Shown piece by piece: positions 33,363 through 42,118 of a stretch of DNA of 64,000 nt. Under the pieces are notes generated by a model. That model searched no databases. It was not told where the DNA came from and worked only from the letters and a program-made list of their open reading frames with translations. Made by a program: the position numbers and the translations under genes. Numbering within the stretch: position 1 is the first letter of the stretch; each line of letters opens with the position of its first letter. The stretch spans positions 1,493,001 to 1,557,000 of the forward strand of contig NZ_CP031337.1 of NCBI RefSeq assembly GCF_003355495.1, given 5' to 3'. This DNA is from Crenobacter cavernae (GTDB lineage: Bacteria > Pseudomonadota > Gammaproteobacteria > Burkholderiales > Chromobacteriaceae).

Positions 33363-35099
33363 ATGAGCATCGCCCTGCACGGGGTGCCGATCGGCGGCGG
33401 GATCGCCATCGGTCGCGCCCACCTGATTTCGCAAAGCATGGACGAGGTGGTGCACTACCAGCTCGTCGAATCTGAGCTCGCCGAAGAGCTGGCGCGCTTC
33501 GACGAAGCGATCGCCACCACGCGCGAAGAGCTCGAAAGGCTCACCGCCAGCGTGCCCGACAACGCGCCGGCCGAGATGAAGGCCTTCCTGTCGCTGCACG
33601 TGATGCTGTTGTCCGACCCGATGCTGACCGAGGAGCCGCGCGGCATCATCGAGTCGCAGCGCTGCAACGCCGAATGGGCGCTCAAGCAGCAGGCCGACGC
33701 GCTGGTCGAGCAGTTCGACGCGATCGAGGAAACCTATCTGCGCGAGCGCAAGCACGACGTGCTGCAGGTGGTCGAGCGCGTGTTCAAGAACCTCAACGGC
33801 CAGGGCGTAGAACTGCCCGACGGCGACTGGGACGGCGAGCTGATCCTGGTCGCGCACGACCTGTCGCCGGCCGACATGGTGCTGTTCAAGGACAGCGCGT
33901 TTTCCGCCTTCATCACCGACGTCGGCGGTTCGACCAGCCACACCGCCATCCTCGGGCGCAGCCTCGACCTGCCGTCGGTGATCGCGCTGCACAACGCGCG
34001 CGAGCTGATCCACGAGGAAGAATGGATCATCGTCGACGGCGAGCAGGGCGTCGTCATGATCGACCCCGACCCGCTGGTGCTCGACGACTACCGCAGCCGC
34101 CAGGAGCGCTGGCGCGCGGCACGCGCCGATCTCGCCTGCCTGCGCCTGTCGCCGGCCGAGACGCTAGACGGCGAGTTCATCGAGCTGTTGGCCAACATCG
34201 AGGTGCCGTCCGACATCGAAGACGTCATCGACGCGTCGGCCGACGGCGTCGGCCTGTTCCGCAGCGAGTTCCTGTTTCTCGGCCGGGACACGCTGCCGTC
34301 CGAGGACGAGCAGTTCCAGGCCTACCGCAAGGTCGTGTCGGCGATGCAGGGCAAGCCGGTGACGATCCGCACCATGGACCTGGGCGCCGACAAGAACGCA
34401 CGCTGGATGAGCCACGGCGTCGCCGACAATCCGGCGCTGGGGCTGACCGGCATCCGGCTGTGCCTGGCCGAGCCGCTGTTGTTCCGCGCGCAGCTGCGCG
34501 CGCTGATGCGCGCGTCGGTCTACGGCAAGCTGCGCATCCTGTTCCCGATGGTCAGCGGCCTTTCCGAACTCAAGCAGGCGCTCTCCCAGCTCGAGATCGT
34601 CAAGGACGAGCTGTGGGAGGAGGGCTTCGCGATCGCCGAGAACGTCGAAGTCGGCGCGATGGTCGAGGTGCCGGCCGCCGCGCTGGTCGTCGGCAGCTTC
34701 CTCAAGCTGGTCGACTTCGTGTCGATCGGCACCAACGACCTGATCCAGTACACGCTGGCGGTCGACCGCAGCGACGACGCGGTCAGCCATCTGTACGACC
34801 CGCTGCATCCGGCGGTGCTCAAACTGGTCGCGCACACGATCAAGACCGCCAACAAGGCCGGCATCCCGGTGTCGGTGTGCGGCGAGATGGCGGGCGACCT
34901 GAGGATGACGCGGCTCCTGCTCGGCATGGGGCTGACGCGCTTCTCGATGCACCCGGCGCAGGTGCTGGCGGTCAAGCAGATCGTCAGGGGCACGAGACTC
35001 GAAACTGTTAAGGAGTTGGTCGCGCGCATGCTGCGCACCGAAGACCCTGATAAAATCGCCGATCTGCTGACTCAACTGAATACCGCGCCGGGCGTCTGA
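33363..35099 (+). CDS. ptsI: PTS enzyme I
   Basis: 578 residues. Takes phosphate from PEP on His193 (GGSTSHTAILG) and passes it to HPr. The PEP-binding domain shows FRSEFLFLGRDTLPSEDEQF, MVEVPAAALV, SIGTNDLIQYTLAVDRSD and the catalytic Cys506 in VSVCGEMAGD. With EIIA(Man) and HPr it forms a complete phospho-relay lacking a transport permease in the window, as is usual in Betaproteobacteria. Confidence 0.95.
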   Translation: MSIALHGVPIGGGIAIGRAHLISQSMDEVVHYQLVESELAEELARFDEAIATTREELERLTASVPDNAPAEMKAFLSLHVMLLSDPMLTEEPRGIIESQRCNAEWALKQQADALVEQFDAIEETYLRERKHDVLQVVERVFKNLNGQGVELPDGDWDGELILVAHDLSPADMVLFKDSAFSAFITDVGGSTSHTAILGRSLDLPSVIALHNARELIHEEEWIIVDGEQGVVMIDPDPLVLDDYRSRQERWRAARADLACLRLSPAETLDGEFIELLANIEVPSDIEDVIDASADGVGLFRSEFLFLGRDTLPSEDEQFQAYRKVVSAMQGKPVTIRTMDLGADKNARWMSHGVADNPALGLTGIRLCLAEPLLFRAQLRALMRASVYGKLRILFPMVSGLSELKQALSQLEIVKDELWEEGFAIAENVEVGAMVEVPAAALVVGSFLKLVDFVSIGTNDLIQYTLAVDRSDDAVSHLYDPLHPAVLKLVAHTIKTANKAGIPVSVCGEMAGDLRMTRLLLGMGLTRFSMHPAQVLAVKQIVRGTRLETVKELVARMLRTEDPDKIADLLTQLNTAPGV

Positions 35100-35114
35100 T
35101 CCGGCGGTTTTTTT
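35086..35114 (+). terminator. Terminator of ptsI whose T run abuts the next start codon
   Basis: CGCCGG and CCGGCG stem around the last ptsI codons and stop, then T7 ending at 35114; the waaQ ATG begins at 35115 with no ribosome binding site in between. Confidence 0.65.
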
Positions 35115-36197
35115 ATGCTCAAGGATGCCATAGCCCCCCAAGCGCTGCGCCGCGTGCTCGTCGTCAAGCTGCGTCATCACGGCGACGTGTTGCTGACCTC
35201 GCCGGTGCTGTCGGTGCTCAAGCGTCACGCGCCGCACGCCGAGATCGACGCGCTGGTCTACCACGATACCCGCGAGATGATCTCGGGCCATCCGGCGCTG
35301 TCCGAGCTGTTCACCGTCGACCGCGGCTGGAAGAGGCTCGGCCCTGTCGGCCAGTTGAAGGCCGAATGGGCGCTGCTGAAGCGCTTGAAGGCGCGCGACT
35401 ACGACCTCATCGTGCATCTGACCGAACACAACCGGGGTGCCTGGCTGAGTCGCTTCCTCAAGCCGCGCCACTCGGTCGCGATGGAAGGGCGCGGGCGCTT
35501 CTTCAAGAAGAGCTTCACCCACCGCTTCCCCTATTTGCACGGCAACCGGCGCCATACGGTGGAAATCCATCTGGACGCGTTGCGCAGGCTCGGCATCCAG
35601 CCGGCGCCCGGGGATCGCCGCCTCGTGCTCGAGCCGGGGGACGACGCCTTTGCCAGCGTGGCGGCGCGACTGTTGGCCGAAGGCCTCGCGCCGCGACGCT
35701 TCGTCGTGGTCCATCCTTCTTCACGCTGGATGTTCAAGAGCTGGCCCGCCGAGCGGATGGCCGAGGTGATCGACCACCTTGCTGCCGAGGGTTGGCAAGT
35801 CGTGCTGACCGCGGCGCCGTCCGACGAGGAGCTCGCGATGGTGAACGCGATCAAGAGCCGGCTAAGCCGCCCCGTCTCCGACTGGAGCGCGAGCCTGTCG
35901 CTGAAGGAGCTGGCGGCGCTGATCGCGCAGGCGCGCCTCTATCTCGGTGTCGACTCCGTCCCGATGCATATCGCGGCGGCGATGGGGACGCCGACGGTCG
36001 CGTTGTTCGGCCCGTCGGGCGACAAGGAATGGGGGCCGTGGCAGGTCGCTCACCGGATCATCGCCGACAACGGCTTTGGCTGCCGCCCGTGCGGGCGCGC
36101 CGGCTGCGGCGACGGGCAGCTCAGCGAGTGCCTGACCGCGATACCGTCGTCGCGCGTCATCGAGGCGATCGATTCCTTGCTTAAGGAGACCGCGTGA
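35115..36197 (+). CDS. waaQ: LPS core heptosyltransferase III-like glycosyltransferase (GT9)
   Basis: 360 residues, GT9 family with two Rossmann domains. RVLVVKLRHHGDVLLTSPVL at the start and HPSSRWMFKSWPAERMAEVIDHL in the middle are the WaaQ signature; YLGVDSVPMHIAAAMGTPTVALFGPSG near the end is the ADP-heptose site. It should add a branch heptose to the LPS inner core at the cytoplasmic face. The ATG has no Shine-Dalgarno and directly follows a terminator T run; GTG 35154 is an alternative start. The stop overlaps the next gene by four bases. Confidence 0.88.
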   Translation: MLKDAIAPQALRRVLVVKLRHHGDVLLTSPVLSVLKRHAPHAEIDALVYHDTREMISGHPALSELFTVDRGWKRLGPVGQLKAEWALLKRLKARDYDLIVHLTEHNRGAWLSRFLKPRHSVAMEGRGRFFKKSFTHRFPYLHGNRRHTVEIHLDALRRLGIQPAPGDRRLVLEPGDDAFASVAARLLAEGLAPRRFVVVHPSSRWMFKSWPAERMAEVIDHLAAEGWQVVLTAAPSDEELAMVNAIKSRLSRPVSDWSASLSLKELAALIAQARLYLGVDSVPMHIAAAMGTPTVALFGPSGDKEWGPWQVAHRIIADNGFGCRPCGRAGCGDGQLSECLTAIPSSRVIEAIDSLLKETA

Positions 36198-37318
36198 CCC
36201 GGCTCGCCATCGTCCGCCAGAAGTACAACCCGGCCGGCGGCGCGGAGCGCTTCGTCAGCCGCGCCTTGTCGGCGCTGTCGCAGGACGGCGCGCTGGAAGT
36301 GAGCCTGATCGCCCGCAAGTGGGAAAAGGTCGCCGGCATCCACGCGCTGACGGTCGACCCGTTCTACCTCGGCAACGTCTGGCGCGACTGGGGTTTCGCG
36401 CGCGCCGCGCGCCGCGCGTGGCTGCGCGAGGGCTACGACCTGGTGCAGTCGCACGAGCGCATCCCCGGTTGCAGCATCTATAGGGCGGGAGACGGCGTGC
36501 ACGCGGCGTGGCTCGAGCACCGCCGCCGCGCCTTGAGCGGGTTCAAGCGGCTGTCGCTGGCGATCAACCCCTACCATCGCTACGTGTGCCGCGCCGAGCG
36601 GGCCATGTTCGTCGATGCGGCGCTGAAACTGGTGATCTGCAACGCGCACCTGGTCAAGCGCGAGATCCAGCGCCACTTCGGCCTGCCCGACGAGAAGTTC
36701 GCCGTGGTCTACAACGGCGTCGACACCGACGCCTTCCACCCGCGGCTTAAGATCGAACACCGCGCGGCGATGCGCCGGCAATGGAAGATTCCCGAGGCGG
36801 CCCCGACCCTGCTCTACGTCGGCTCCGGCTTCGAGCGCAAGGGGGTCGAGCGCGCGTTGCGCGCGATCGCGCCGCTGGCCGGCGTACATCTGGTAGTGGT
36901 CGGCCGCGACAAGCACGCGGTACGCTATCAAAGGTTGGCCGAGGCGCTGGGCGTGGCGTCGCGGGTGCGTTTCGCCGGCGCGCAGAACGAGGTCAAGCCG
37001 TTCTACGGCATGGCCGACGCCTTCGTCCTGCCGACGCTGTACGACCCCTTCCCCAACGTCTGCGTCGAGGCGCTGGCGTCGGGACTGCCGCTGTTCACCT
37101 CGGACAGCTGTGGCGCGTCGGAATTGGTGCGGCCCGGCGAAAACGGCTGGGTGGTCGATGCGCTCGACGTGGAAGACCTGACCGCGGCGATCCAGGTGTG
37201 GCTCGCCCGCGAGTCGCAATGGCCAGCATTGGCCGAGGCCGCCCGCGCGACCGCCGAGCCGCTGACGCTGTCGGCGATGGCCCGGCAACTTACCGAACTT
37301 TACCGCCGCTTCCTCTAG
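36194..37318 (+). CDS. LPS core glycosyltransferase, family 4 (WaaG-like)
   Basis: 374 residues, GT-B fold. N-terminal RQKYNPAGGAERFVSRALSAL and the C-terminal donor site SGFERKGVERALRAI, LVVVGRDKH and FPNVCVEALASGLPLFTSDSCGASELV are GT4 features close to WaaG (UDP-glucose:heptose transferase). The sugar cannot be fixed. A near motif GGTTGGCCGAGG (36933-36944) encodes QRLAEALG. GTG start overlaps the waaQ stop (GTGA). Confidence 0.85.
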   Translation: MTRLAIVRQKYNPAGGAERFVSRALSALSQDGALEVSLIARKWEKVAGIHALTVDPFYLGNVWRDWGFARAARRAWLREGYDLVQSHERIPGCSIYRAGDGVHAAWLEHRRRALSGFKRLSLAINPYHRYVCRAERAMFVDAALKLVICNAHLVKREIQRHFGLPDEKFAVVYNGVDTDAFHPRLKIEHRAAMRRQWKIPEAAPTLLYVGSGFERKGVERALRAIAPLAGVHLVVVGRDKHAVRYQRLAEALGVASRVRFAGAQNEVKPFYGMADAFVLPTLYDPFPNVCVEALASGLPLFTSDSCGASELVRPGENGWVVDALDVEDLTAAIQVWLARESQWPALAEAARATAEPLTLSAMARQLTELYRRFL

Positions 37319-37346
37319 GGAGGCGGCCCTGGAAGGACTAGCCTAG

Positions 37347-39107
37347 ATGTCGGAATACCGCACGCTGGATAGCTTCGCGCTCTACAAGCGCCTGTTCGGC
37401 TACCTGCGCGCCTATTGGAGGATGTTCGCCGTCTCGCTGGTGGCGATGATCGTCGCCGCCGCGACCGAGCCGGCGTTCGCCAGCCTGATGAAGCCGCTGA
37501 TCGACGGCGGCTTCGTCGACAAGGACAAGGCGGCGATGATCTGGACGCCGCTGGCGATCGTCGGCCTGTTCCTGGTGCGCGGCGTCAGCAGCTATCTGAA
37601 CGAATATACGACGAGCTATCTGTCCGGCCACCTGGTGCAGAAGCTGCGCGAACAGATGTTCGGCCAGCTGATGCGCCTGCCGGTGCGCTACTTCGATGAC
37701 CATCCGTCCGGCCGCGTGCTGTCGCGCATCGCCTTCGACGTCAACCAGGTGACCGAGGCCGGCTTCAACGTGATCACCGTCGTCGTGAAGGACGGCATCA
37801 CGGTGATCGGCCTGTTGGCGCTGCTCCTCTATACCGACTGGCAGCTGACGCTGATCTGTCTGGGCGTGCTGCCGCTGGTTACCTTGATCGTCAGGGTGGT
37901 CGGCAAGCGGCTGCGCGGGCTGTCGCGCCAGAACCAGCACAATATGGCGCAGCTGACGCAGGTGCTCGGCGAGACGATAGACTGCCAGAAGGTGGTCAAG
38001 GTCTACGGCGGCCAGGACTACGAGGCGACGCGCTTCGCGCGCTCGGCCGAGGCGATCCGCCACAACGCGGTCAAGCAGAGCTCGATGAGCTCGCTCAACA
38101 CCGGCGTGACGCAGCTGGTGATCTCGATGGCGCTGGCGGCCATCCTCTACTTCGCCACCTTGCGCGCGCACGCCGGCAACTTCACCGCCGGCGACTTCAT
38201 GTCCTTCCTGACCGCGATGCTGATGCTGTTCGCGCCGGTCAAGCGCATCACCAGCATCAGCCAGTCGCTGCAGCGCGGCCTCGCCGCTGCCGAGAGCGTG
38301 TTCGGCTTCCTCGACGAGCACGCCGAGGCCGACCATGGCCGGCGCGAGCTCGGCCAACCGCGTGGCCGGCTGGTGTTCCGCGACGTGCGCTTCCGCTATC
38401 CGAGCGCCGAGCGCGACGCGCTTGCCGGCGTGAACCTCGAGATCGAGCCGGGCAAGACGGTGGCGCTGGTCGGCTCGTCGGGCAGCGGCAAGACCACGCT
38501 GGTCAGCCTGATCCCGCGCTTCTACGACCCGGCCGGCGGCGAGATCCTCCTCGACGGCGAGCCCTTGCCCGACTACACGCTCGCCAGCCTCAGGAGCCGG
38601 ATCGCGCTGGTCAGTCAGGAGGTGGTGCTATTCAACGACAGCGTCGCCGCGAACATCGCCTACGGCCGGCTCGACGAAGTCGGCCGTGCCGAGATCGTCG
38701 AAGCGGCGCGCGCCGCGAACGCGCTCGAGTTCATCGAGGCGATGCCGCAGGGTTTCGACACGCTGATCGGCGAGAACGGCGTGCGTCTGTCCGGCGGCCA
38801 GCGCCAGCGCTTGGCGATCGCCCGGGCCCTGTTGAAGAACGCGCCTATCCTGATCCTCGACGAGGCGACCAGCGCGCTCGACACCCAGTCGGAACGGCTG
38901 GTGCAGGCGGCGCTCGAGAACCTGATGAAGAACCGCACGACCATCGTGATCGCGCACCGTCTGTCGACGATCGAAAACGCCGACCGCATCGTCGTGATGC
39001 ACCAGGGGCGCGTCGCCGAAGAGGGGGCGCACGCAGAATTGATCGAACGAGGCGGGCGCTACAAGGCTCTCTACGAGAGCCAGTTCGCCGAGGCGAGGGA
39101 GGCTTAG
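37347..39107 (+). CDS. msbA: Lipid A export ABC transporter MsbA
   Basis: 586 residues: six-helix transmembrane domain (to about residue 325), then nucleotide-binding domain with Walker A GSSGSGKTT (about residue 375), signature LSGGQRQRLAIARALL (about 480) and Walker B ILILDEATSALD. Flips lipid A-core across the inner membrane. An exact 12-mer at 38348-38359 lies in the linker joining the two domains (ELGQPRG). Position in the LPS cluster agrees with the role. Confidence 0.94.
   Translation: MSEYRTLDSFALYKRLFGYLRAYWRMFAVSLVAMIVAAATEPAFASLMKPLIDGGFVDKDKAAMIWTPLAIVGLFLVRGVSSYLNEYTTSYLSGHLVQKLREQMFGQLMRLPVRYFDDHPSGRVLSRIAFDVNQVTEAGFNVITVVVKDGITVIGLLALLLYTDWQLTLICLGVLPLVTLIVRVVGKRLRGLSRQNQHNMAQLTQVLGETIDCQKVVKVYGGQDYEATRFARSAEAIRHNAVKQSSMSSLNTGVTQLVISMALAAILYFATLRAHAGNFTAGDFMSFLTAMLMLFAPVKRITSISQSLQRGLAAAESVFGFLDEHAEADHGRRELGQPRGRLVFRDVRFRYPSAERDALAGVNLEIEPGKTVALVGSSGSGKTTLVSLIPRFYDPAGGEILLDGEPLPDYTLASLRSRIALVSQEVVLFNDSVAANIAYGRLDEVGRAEIVEAARAANALEFIEAMPQGFDTLIGENGVRLSGGQRQRLAIARALLKNAPILILDEATSALDTQSERLVQAALENLMKNRTTIVIAHRLSTIENADRIVVMHQGRVAEEGAHAELIERGGRYKALYESQFAEAREA
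38348..38359 (-). repeat. Uptake-like 12-mer in msbA interdomain linker
   Basis: GAGCTCGGCCAACCG, read Glu-Leu-Gly-Gln-Pro at about residues 333-337, between transmembrane and ATPase domains. Confidence 0.8.
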
Positions 39108-39108
39108 C

Positions 39109-40953
39109 ATGTGCGGCATCGCCGGTTATTTCGGCCTCAGCGAGCGACCCGTCGCGGTGCGCGAAGCGATGCTGGCCGCCTTGCGCCAGCGCGGCCCCGA
39201 CTCGCAGCACGCGGTCGGTTTCGGCCCTTCCGGCCAAAGGTTGGCCGAGCCCGGTGCGGCGCCCAACGCTCTGCTGCACGCGCGGCTGTCGATCATGGAC
39301 CCGCGCCCCGAGGCCGACCAGCCGATGGCGAGCCCGGACGGCCAGGTCTGGCTGTGCTACAACGGCGAGGTCTACGGCTGGCACGACGACCGCGCCGCGC
39401 TCGAGCGGCAGGGCATCCCGTTCCGCACTCACTCCGACACCGAGTTCATCCTCAACGGCTACCTCGCGTGGGGGCTGGAGGGCCTGCTGCCGCGGCTGCG
39501 CGGCATGTTCGCCTTCTGCCTCGTCGACTGGCGCCTGGGCAAGGTGTGGCTGGTGCGCGACCGGCTCGGGCTCAAGCCGCTGCTCTACACCCACGACGGC
39601 GAATCGCTCGCGTTCGCTTCGCTGCTGCGCGCGCTGCTGCCCTCGCTGGACGCCGCGCCGCGCCTGAACCCCGACAGCCTCGACGCCTTTCTCGCGCACC
39701 GCTACGTGCCGGCGCCGCTGACGATCTTCGACGGCGTCCACCGGCTAGAGAACGGCCACTACCTCGAATTCGACCTCGGCAGCCGCAAGCTGCGCAAGGT
39801 CTGCTACTGGACGCCGCACGCGCATTCGCACGGCGCGTGGGAGGAGGTGCTCGACGAGGCGATCCGCATCCGCACCCACGCCGACCGGCCGATGGGCCTG
39901 TTCCTGTCGGGCGGCATCGATTCGAGCACCGTCGCCTGCCGCCTCGCCGAGATGGGCATGTCGTCGTTCCGGACCTTCAGCGCGAGCTTTCCGGGCACGC
40001 GCTTCGACGAGTCCGATCTGGCCGCCCAGATCGCTGGCCGGCTCGGCTTCCCGAACACCGCGGTGCCGATCGACCCAGAGCGCCTGCCCGACTTCGAGCG
40101 GCTGATCGCCGACCTGGACGAACCGTTCGCCGACCCGTCTTCGATGCCGACCTGGCGCCTGTCTGAGGCGGTGAGCCGCGAGGTCAAGGTGGTGCTCGGC
40201 GGCGACGGCGGCGACGAACTCTTGGCCGGCTACAAGCGCATCGACCAGCACCTGAGGCACGCATGGCGCGGCGACGCCCGCCTGCCACTGCCGACGCCCG
40301 CCGGCGTGGCCAAGCGCGGCTGGCGCAAATGGGTGGGCGAGCTCGGCATCGGCTGGCGCGACGCGTACGCGCTGCGCTTCTCCGGCTTCGCGCCGCACCA
40401 GCGCGCGTGGCTGCAGCCAGGACGCCGCATCGAGCGGCCGCACTACTGGCGCCTGCCCGAAGCCGCCGACCGCTCGCCACGCGAGACGCTGCTGGCGATC
40501 GACATGCTCAACTATCTGCCCGAATACATCCTGCGCAAGGGCGACCTGTGCACGATGGCGCACGGGCTCGAACTGAGGGCGCCGCTGCTCGACCATAAGC
40601 TGGTCGAGACGCTGATGGCGCTGCCGCCCGAGCAGCGCTTCACCCGGCCGGCCAAGCGGCTGTTCGCGTCGGTGAGCACGCCCTTGGAGTCGCTGCAGCT
40701 GTTCGACAGACCGAAGAAGGGCTTCAACCCGCCGCTCGAGCGCTGGCTGGCTGCTGAGCTCGCGCCGCGCCTGCCCGGCTTGGGCGAGCGTCTGGCCTCG
40801 TCGACCGGAGGACAACTCGAGCGTGCGCGCGTCGACGCGATGACCGACGCCTACCGCGCGAGGCAGGTCCCGGCCGAGCAGCTGATGCAGCTTGTGATGC
40901 TCGACGAAAGCCTGAGGCAGCTGCGTGAGGCTGGAGGTGGCGGTGAAAAATAG
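39109..40953 (+). CDS. Asparagine-synthase-like glutamine amidotransferase in LPS cluster
   Basis: 614 residues. N-terminal glutaminase domain with Cys2 nucleophile (MCGIAGYF, then LRQRGPDSQH, CYNGEVYG) and C-terminal synthetase domain with the PP-loop LSGGIDSSTVACRLAEM near residue 266 and GGDGGDELLAGYKR. It resembles AsnB, but its place between msbA and a glycosyltransferase suggests amidation of a sugar acid in LPS (as WbpS-type proteins do), not free asparagine synthesis; that is inference. An exact 12-mer (39239-39250) encodes RLAEPG in a loop of the first domain. Starts one base after msbA. Confidence 0.85.
   Translation: MCGIAGYFGLSERPVAVREAMLAALRQRGPDSQHAVGFGPSGQRLAEPGAAPNALLHARLSIMDPRPEADQPMASPDGQVWLCYNGEVYGWHDDRAALERQGIPFRTHSDTEFILNGYLAWGLEGLLPRLRGMFAFCLVDWRLGKVWLVRDRLGLKPLLYTHDGESLAFASLLRALLPSLDAAPRLNPDSLDAFLAHRYVPAPLTIFDGVHRLENGHYLEFDLGSRKLRKVCYWTPHAHSHGAWEEVLDEAIRIRTHADRPMGLFLSGGIDSSTVACRLAEMGMSSFRTFSASFPGTRFDESDLAAQIAGRLGFPNTAVPIDPERLPDFERLIADLDEPFADPSSMPTWRLSEAVSREVKVVLGGDGGDELLAGYKRIDQHLRHAWRGDARLPLPTPAGVAKRGWRKWVGELGIGWRDAYALRFSGFAPHQRAWLQPGRRIERPHYWRLPEAADRSPRETLLAIDMLNYLPEYILRKGDLCTMAHGLELRAPLLDHKLVETLMALPPEQRFTRPAKRLFASVSTPLESLQLFDRPKKGFNPPLERWLAAELAPRLPGLGERLASSTGGQLERARVDAMTDAYRARQVPAEQLMQLVMLDESLRQLREAGGGGEK
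39239..39250 (+). repeat. Uptake-like 12-mer in the asnB-like gene
   Basis: AAAGGTTGGCCGAGCCC, read Arg-Leu-Ala-Glu-Pro at residues 44-48, in an apparently inserted loop of the glutaminase domain. Confidence 0.85.
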
Positions 40954-42064
40954 TCGCGCCTTCGGGCGGCTGCTGGTGTTCGCGTTTTATCTATTGCGGC
41001 TGCCGCTGTTCCTGTTCCGCCGCCGTCCTGACGACGCGTCGGTGCACCGCATCCTCATCCTTCACCATCTCTTGCTCGGCGACAGCCTGATGGTGGTGTC
41101 GCTGTTGGCCAAGGCTCGAGCGCGTTACCCGGATGCCGAGATCTATCTGGCGATGCCCAAGCTGGTCGCCAGCCTGTTCGACGAGCGTCCCTACGGCGTG
41201 ATCCCTATCGGCTTCAGCCCCAAGGACGTCGGCTCGATCTGGCGGCTGTTCCGCCTGCCCAGGATAGACCTCGCCTACCTGCCGGCGGACAACCGCTACG
41301 GCTGGATGGCGCGCGCGCTGGGCGCCCGCTGGGTGATCGGCTTTGCCGGCGATAGGCCGGCGCATAAGAATTGGGCGGTGGACGAGTTGCGCCCCTACCC
41401 GCAGTCGCCGATGACCTGGTCGGACGCGGTGATGGAGCTGATCGACGGGGCTGGACCCGCACCGTTCTCGCTCGGGCAGTGGCGTGTCGCTGCGGAGGCG
41501 CTGCCGTTCAACATGCCTTCGCCCTATGCGGTATTGCACCTTGGTGCGAGTTCGGCGTTGAGGCATTGGGCGCCGGAAAACTGGAATGCGTTGGCTGCCG
41601 CTATCCGGGCGGAGGGGCGTGCGGTCGTGTGGAGTTGTGGCCCCGGTGAGCAGGGCTTGCTGGAAGGAATCGAGAGCCTGGCCGAAGACGTGGTAGTGGC
41701 CGGCTCGCTGAGTCTGCGGCAGTTACGGTTCCTGATCGCCGGCGCCGATTATCTCGTCTCCCCCGATACCGGTGTCGCCCATCTGGGCCGGGTCGCCTGT
41801 ACTCCGACGCTGGTGCTGTTCGGCCCTGGCCCGGCGACCTTGTTCGGAAACGGCGCATTCTGGCAGCACTGCCCGTTCGAGCCGGTGACCGAGCCGGTGT
41901 TCCCCTGCCGGAACCAGCAGATACTGTTTTTCCGCGAGGTCCAGTGGCTAAGGCGCTGCGAGCGCTTTCACGGCGATGCACCGGGGCAGTGCGCGCGTGC
42001 GCAGTGCATGGAGGCGATCTCTGTGGCCATGGTAGAGGCCGGGCTAAAACGGCTCGGCTACTGA
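40943..42064 (+). CDS. Glycosyltransferase family 9 protein (heptosyltransferase-like)
   Basis: 373 residues. A hydrophobic N-terminus (LLVFAFYLLRLPLFLF) precedes the GT9 opening HRILILHHLLLGDSLMVVSLL; the C-terminal ADP-heptose-type site is recognisable as GADYLVSPDTGVAHLGRVACTPTLVLFGPG. Six or more cysteines cluster near the end (PFPCRNQ, RCERFHGDAPGQCARAQC). Acceptor unknown; probably an LPS or core sugar. GTG 40943 is chosen because GGAGG is five bases upstream, inside the asnB-like gene, giving an 11-base overlap. Confidence 0.8.
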   Translation: MKNSRAFGRLLVFAFYLLRLPLFLFRRRPDDASVHRILILHHLLLGDSLMVVSLLAKARARYPDAEIYLAMPKLVASLFDERPYGVIPIGFSPKDVGSIWRLFRLPRIDLAYLPADNRYGWMARALGARWVIGFAGDRPAHKNWAVDELRPYPQSPMTWSDAVMELIDGAGPAPFSLGQWRVAAEALPFNMPSPYAVLHLGASSALRHWAPENWNALAAAIRAEGRAVVWSCGPGEQGLLEGIESLAEDVVVAGSLSLRQLRFLIAGADYLVSPDTGVAHLGRVACTPTLVLFGPGPATLFGNGAFWQHCPFEPVTEPVFPCRNQQILFFREVQWLRRCERFHGDAPGQCARAQCMEAISVAMVEAGLKRLGY

Positions 42065-42118
42065 TTCCGCCGTTTTTGTCCGGGCCGCGTTTCCAAACTT
42101 TGCAGCAAGGAAGTCGTT

